Translations under genes and position numbers: made by a program
Origin: CAJQQY01 sp964564545
GTDB lineage: Bacteria > Bacteroidota > Bacteroidia > Chitinophagales > Saprospiraceae
DNA length: 64,000 nucleotides
NCBI GenBank assembly: GCA_964564545.1
Contig: CAZMBP010000115.1
Span: 110,699 to 174,698, forward strand
Direction: 5' to 3'
Shown here: piece after piece, positions 61,456-64,000 of the stretch
How positions within the stretch are numbered: the stretch's first letter is position 1
Layout of the letters: each line of letters begins with the position of its first letter
The notes under the pieces: generated by a model
What the model was told of the DNA's origin: nothing
The model's input: the letters and a program-made list of their open reading frames with translations, nothing else
The model's database searches: none

Positions 61456-62850
61456 TAATAAATACACTTTCTCTCTAAGCCAATCCTCGAAATAAATAAA
61501 CTCACTTTTTTCAAGCTCAGCTTTTATTTTATTTTTTTGAGGTGAAAATCCAGAAAGCTTTTTTACAAATTTTGTGAAATTTAAAAGACCTAGTTTCATA
61601 TACTCCCCAATTTCCGTATTCTTTCTAGCAAAATTTTCGCAAGCTATACAAAGATCAATAACATCTTGAGAAGAATAATTATCCAATTCAAAAGTAGAAG
61701 CAATTTGCACACATCTAAATCTCAATTTGTTGTTGACACCTTTAAACTTAGTTGTTCTGGTTAGTTCAATTATTTTTTCAAATTCGCCTCTAGCAAATAG
61801 AATTGAAACTTTACTCATTAGTTCAGTTTGCTCTCTTAAATCTTCATTTAATTTTGGGCTCCAATTTTTTATAAATTGTTTTAACCATTTGAATTTTTTA
61901 AGTGTGCAAGCTAAACCAACAATATTAGTAAAGTGACTAACATCAAAAACTCCATCTACCATAAATATTTCATAAGTAATACCAAATTGGTGCAATTCAA
62001 AAAATTCGGATCTGGATAATGGTAATCCATTTTTTATTCGATAGGAATGATGGTTAATTAAGTATGTCAAAAAAATATGTTGATTCTCCCTTGAGAAGTT
62101 TTTTATATTTTTAATAACAATATTTTTTAACTCAAAATAGGTGTCTTCATTTCTCTCCAGAAGTAATTTATAAGCCAATAGGAAGCATTGATGCAATACC
62201 GAACTTCTCTCATTAGGTTGATGGATTATTTCTTTAAGAAATTTTATTTCGGGTATTTCATTTTGCAAAACATGATTCCTATTTTGAAGTTCACAAGCAT
62301 ATTTTAGTTTTGATATAGCATGAAATCTATCTAAATTTTCTATTGCATCTAAAAGAGATTCTTGGCTAAGATTTATTTGTTCTTTTTTAGGATCAAAATA
62401 ATGTTCATGAGCGATCTTCATTTTTTTAAACCATTTCCAGATATTCTCACTTTCATTATCCACCTTTTTGTTCATTGATTTCAACTGAAGATCATAGTGG
62501 TTTTTCAAATTATATTTTTGATATATCTGAAGCAATATAGTATCCTTTTCAAAAGCATAATCTTTTTTAGAGTTCCAGATCAAAAACCGTTTTAATTCTT
62601 TCCTTAAATCAGAAAAAGCATTGATGACATCATTCCTGTTGTAGTTATCATTTTTAAAAACAATTTTATGAATTTTCTCTGCATCTAGTTTATCGGAAGA
62701 GAAATGGGGATGATATTTATGAAGGTAATTCAGTAATCGATTTGGCACAGAAGTTTTATCATACAACTTATTCATATATGAAGTTTTAAACTCCTTTAAT
62801 TCCTGTTCACTCAATTTTCCTAAAAAAATTAGCAGTTTATTTTTATGCAA
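61453..62850 (-). CDS. long alpha-helical protein of unknown function
   Basis: The 465-residue protein is almost entirely predicted helix, with few Gly or Pro and many Lys, Glu, Phe and Leu. It resembles helical-repeat proteins that occur in many copies in Saprospiria-like genomes, with an N-terminal segment LLIFLGKLSEQELKEFKTSYMNKL followed by NRLLNYLHKYHPHFSSDKLD. I cannot name a family or activity. There is no signal peptide or transmembrane helix. It converges on the double-glycine peptide gene, so a functional link is possible but only inferred. Confidence 0.6.
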   Translation of the reverse strand: MHKNKLLIFLGKLSEQELKEFKTSYMNKLYDKTSVPNRLLNYLHKYHPHFSSDKLDAEKIHKIVFKNDNYNRNDVINAFSDLRKELKRFLIWNSKKDYAFEKDTILLQIYQKYNLKNHYDLQLKSMNKKVDNESENIWKWFKKMKIAHEHYFDPKKEQINLSQESLLDAIENLDRFHAISKLKYACELQNRNHVLQNEIPEIKFLKEIIHQPNERSSVLHQCFLLAYKLLLERNEDTYFELKNIVIKNIKNFSRENQHIFLTYLINHHSYRIKNGLPLSRSEFFELHQFGITYEIFMVDGVFDVSHFTNIVGLACTLKKFKWLKQFIKNWSPKLNEDLREQTELMSKVSILFARGEFEKIIELTRTTKFKGVNNKLRFRCVQIASTFELDNYSSQDVIDLCIACENFARKNTEIGEYMKLGLLNFTKFVKKLSGFSPQKNKIKAELEKSEFIYFEDWLREKVYLL

Positions 62851-63112
62851 TGGTATTGTTTTTTTGGTGGAAAATAAATCTAAGATATTTCACTAGCTCT
62901 ATTATAAAGTGTTGTTAATCAATGTTTTAGGTTGTAGGAGGAAAGGTTGAAAGGTTTCAGTAAGTAGTAAAAAGATGGTGGAAATTTAAAATAATGCGTT
63001 TTTTTATCATTTGGAAAATAGAGAAAATTGTATCAACAAACGCTAAGGTAATCAAATGGATTTGGATTTTAAATATCTAAATGAAAATCCTACTTAGCAA
63101 CCCTATTCAATA

Positions 63113-63445
63113 ATGAATGAAGAAATTGGTAAACGCTTACTCCTCAACTTTGAAGAACATTTGAAACAAGATTTCGAATCTTTTTGCCAAAGACATTCTA
63201 TTGAAAATGATACAAATAATTTTATCATTTTTTTATTAGATAAAGACCTGGTGAATGCAGCTACTATTAAAAGATACACAATTTTAAATGATTATAACAA
63301 TCGTTTTACGGAGCAAGATTTTCATAAAAGTAAAATGGTGGAGGAGCTGGCAGATCTTTATAATTTGAGTGCAAGACATGTATGGTCGATCCTGAAATAT
63401 AGTCACCAATTGGAGTCCAATAAAAATAAAAAGTCCAAAAAATAA
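63113..63445 (+). CDS. small HTH-like protein
   Basis: The 110-residue protein is basic and ends in KKSKK. The segment MVEELADLYNLSARHVWSILKYSHQL (about 75-100) has the spacing of a helix-turn-helix, similar to Mor/homeodomain-like regulators. The preceding DKDLVNAATIKRYTILNDYNNRFTEQDFHKSK suggests a supporting helix pair. It may regulate the adjacent genes. It lies 262 bp from the divergent helical protein. Confidence 0.5.
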   Translation: MNEEIGKRLLLNFEEHLKQDFESFCQRHSIENDTNNFIIFLLDKDLVNAATIKRYTILNDYNNRFTEQDFHKSKMVEELADLYNLSARHVWSILKYSHQLESNKNKKSKK

Positions 63446-63739
63446 AACAACATCTTATATCCATCAACAATGTACAGCAAACGCACCCTCTAAATTTCAT
63501 TCTTTGCATCATCTTATTTTGCTTTAGTAGCGAATGAGGTGATTGCTGGGGATGATTGTGATTCTTACTTTCACTTTATAAGCATAAAGGTGTAGATGTC
63601 TCATGTATGTAGGAATAAGAAAGAATTGTATTACTTGAGTCTACGAAATATTAGGATTGTTGTTTTGTGAAAAAAGTATCTAAGTAAGTATCAGAACAAG
63701 ATAATTCGAACAATTAATTTTAAACATAAAAAAAATATA
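63446..63739. other. gene-free region
   Basis: I see no gene, tRNA or strong hairpin in this 294-bp stretch. It should hold the promoter of the lipoprotein gene at 63740. Confidence 0.4.
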
Positions 63740-64000
63740 ATGACAAAGTCAATTTCCTATTTGATCTGGATAATTTTATTAGGTTTTTTTTTGAACGGAT
63801 GTGCAACCATGATGGGAGCTAAAGCAAATCCAGAGATGAGAACTTTTGAAAAGGTTATTGAGATTTCTAGTAAAACTAAAGATCAAATTTATATTAAAAC
63901 TAATGCTTGGTTTGTAGAAACCTTTAATTCTGCAGAATCTGTAATTGAATTTCAAGATAAGGAAGCAGGAAAGATAATGGGAAAATATGTATTCAGTTAT
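63740..64000 (+). CDS. DUF4468-like lipoprotein, cut by the window end
   Basis: The frame starts at 63740 and runs out of the window after 87 codons. A lipobox (LNGC, Cys21) follows a hydrophobic leader. The segment KTNAWFVETFNSAESVIEFQDKEAGKIMGK resembles the start of DUF4468 domains, a TBP-like fold common in Bacteroidota lipoproteins. The C-terminal part is missing, so the family call is provisional. Confidence 0.65.
   Translation, partial: MTKSISYLIWIILLGFFLNGCATMMGAKANPEMRTFEKVIEISSKTKDQIYIKTNAWFVETFNSAESVIEFQDKEAGKIMGKYVFSY

Noticed and set aside
58087..63445. Known named anti-phage system
   Set aside because: No characteristic gene set (e.g. CBASS, Thoeris, Zorya, retron, Gabija) is present; only single domains that occur in conflict systems were seen.

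Overview
The window is AT-rich chromosomal DNA of a Bacteroidota bacterium, most likely a marine or environmental Saprospiria/Cytophaga-like lineage. The evidence is several type IX secretion (T9SS) C-terminal sorting domains of type A (8132-9793, 55585-57426, probably 3656-4441) and type B (35362-36147), a SprB-type repeat, HYR and Fn3-like modules, Bacteroidota-only families (DUF4249, probably DUF4468), a dihydroorotase of the typical Bacteroidota form, and one canonical Bacteroidota promoter (TTTG-N20-TATATTTG) ahead of a tRNA operon. The exact genus cannot be read from the sequence.

Layout. 0-18.6 kb: a small membrane protein, a GNAT acetyltransferase, an MsbA-like ABC exporter, large secreted proteins (BNR-propeller, HYR/C-type lectin), an anchored NlpC/P60-like protein, an outer-membrane barrel protein, a class V aminotransferase-fold enzyme, an EEP nuclease, Hsp20, NTF2-like and sugar-isomerase-like exported proteins, and tRNA-Arg. 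18.9-23.5 kb: a two-gene NAD-linked formate dehydrogenase (NuoE-NuoF fusion plus an iron-sulfur-rich molybdopterin subunit with Cys at the active site). 23.5-31.1 kb: a Dabb lipoprotein, a glycosyltransferase, a YfcC-type carrier paired with an ArgE-like M20 deacetylase, an HTH regulator and a LytS/LytTR two-component pair. 31.3-47.5 kb: cell-envelope and housekeeping genes (amidase, LEA-2 protein, class V aminotransferase, PKD/T9SS protein, M28 peptidase, purB, AsmA, RNase D, subtilisin-SPOR fusion, HD hydrolase, GNAT). 47.5-57.4 kb: an orphan DUF4249 lipoprotein, a 1.1-kb gene-free stretch full of repeated hairpins, dihydroorotase, a CNT nucleoside transporter, a TM2-SHOCT protein, an M1 aminopeptidase and a secreted PQQ-type sugar dehydrogenase. 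57.6-64 kb: tRNA-Ser and tRNA-Pro followed by an accessory-looking segment with a nucleoside-phosphorylase-like protein, an HTH plus possible PLD-like sensor, a short double-glycine-leader peptide gene (61249-61407), a long helical protein of unknown function, a small HTH-like protein and the start of a DUF4468-like lipoprotein.

Across the window, well-formed intrinsic terminators separate most transcription units. Several intergenic palindromes are preceded by GTAG on one strand, which is the signature of REP sequences mobilised by RAYT transposases; no RAYT gene lies in the window. The observations most worth follow-up are the double-glycine-leader peptide and its tRNA-adjacent neighbourhood, and the three-copy hairpin array at 48849-49362.
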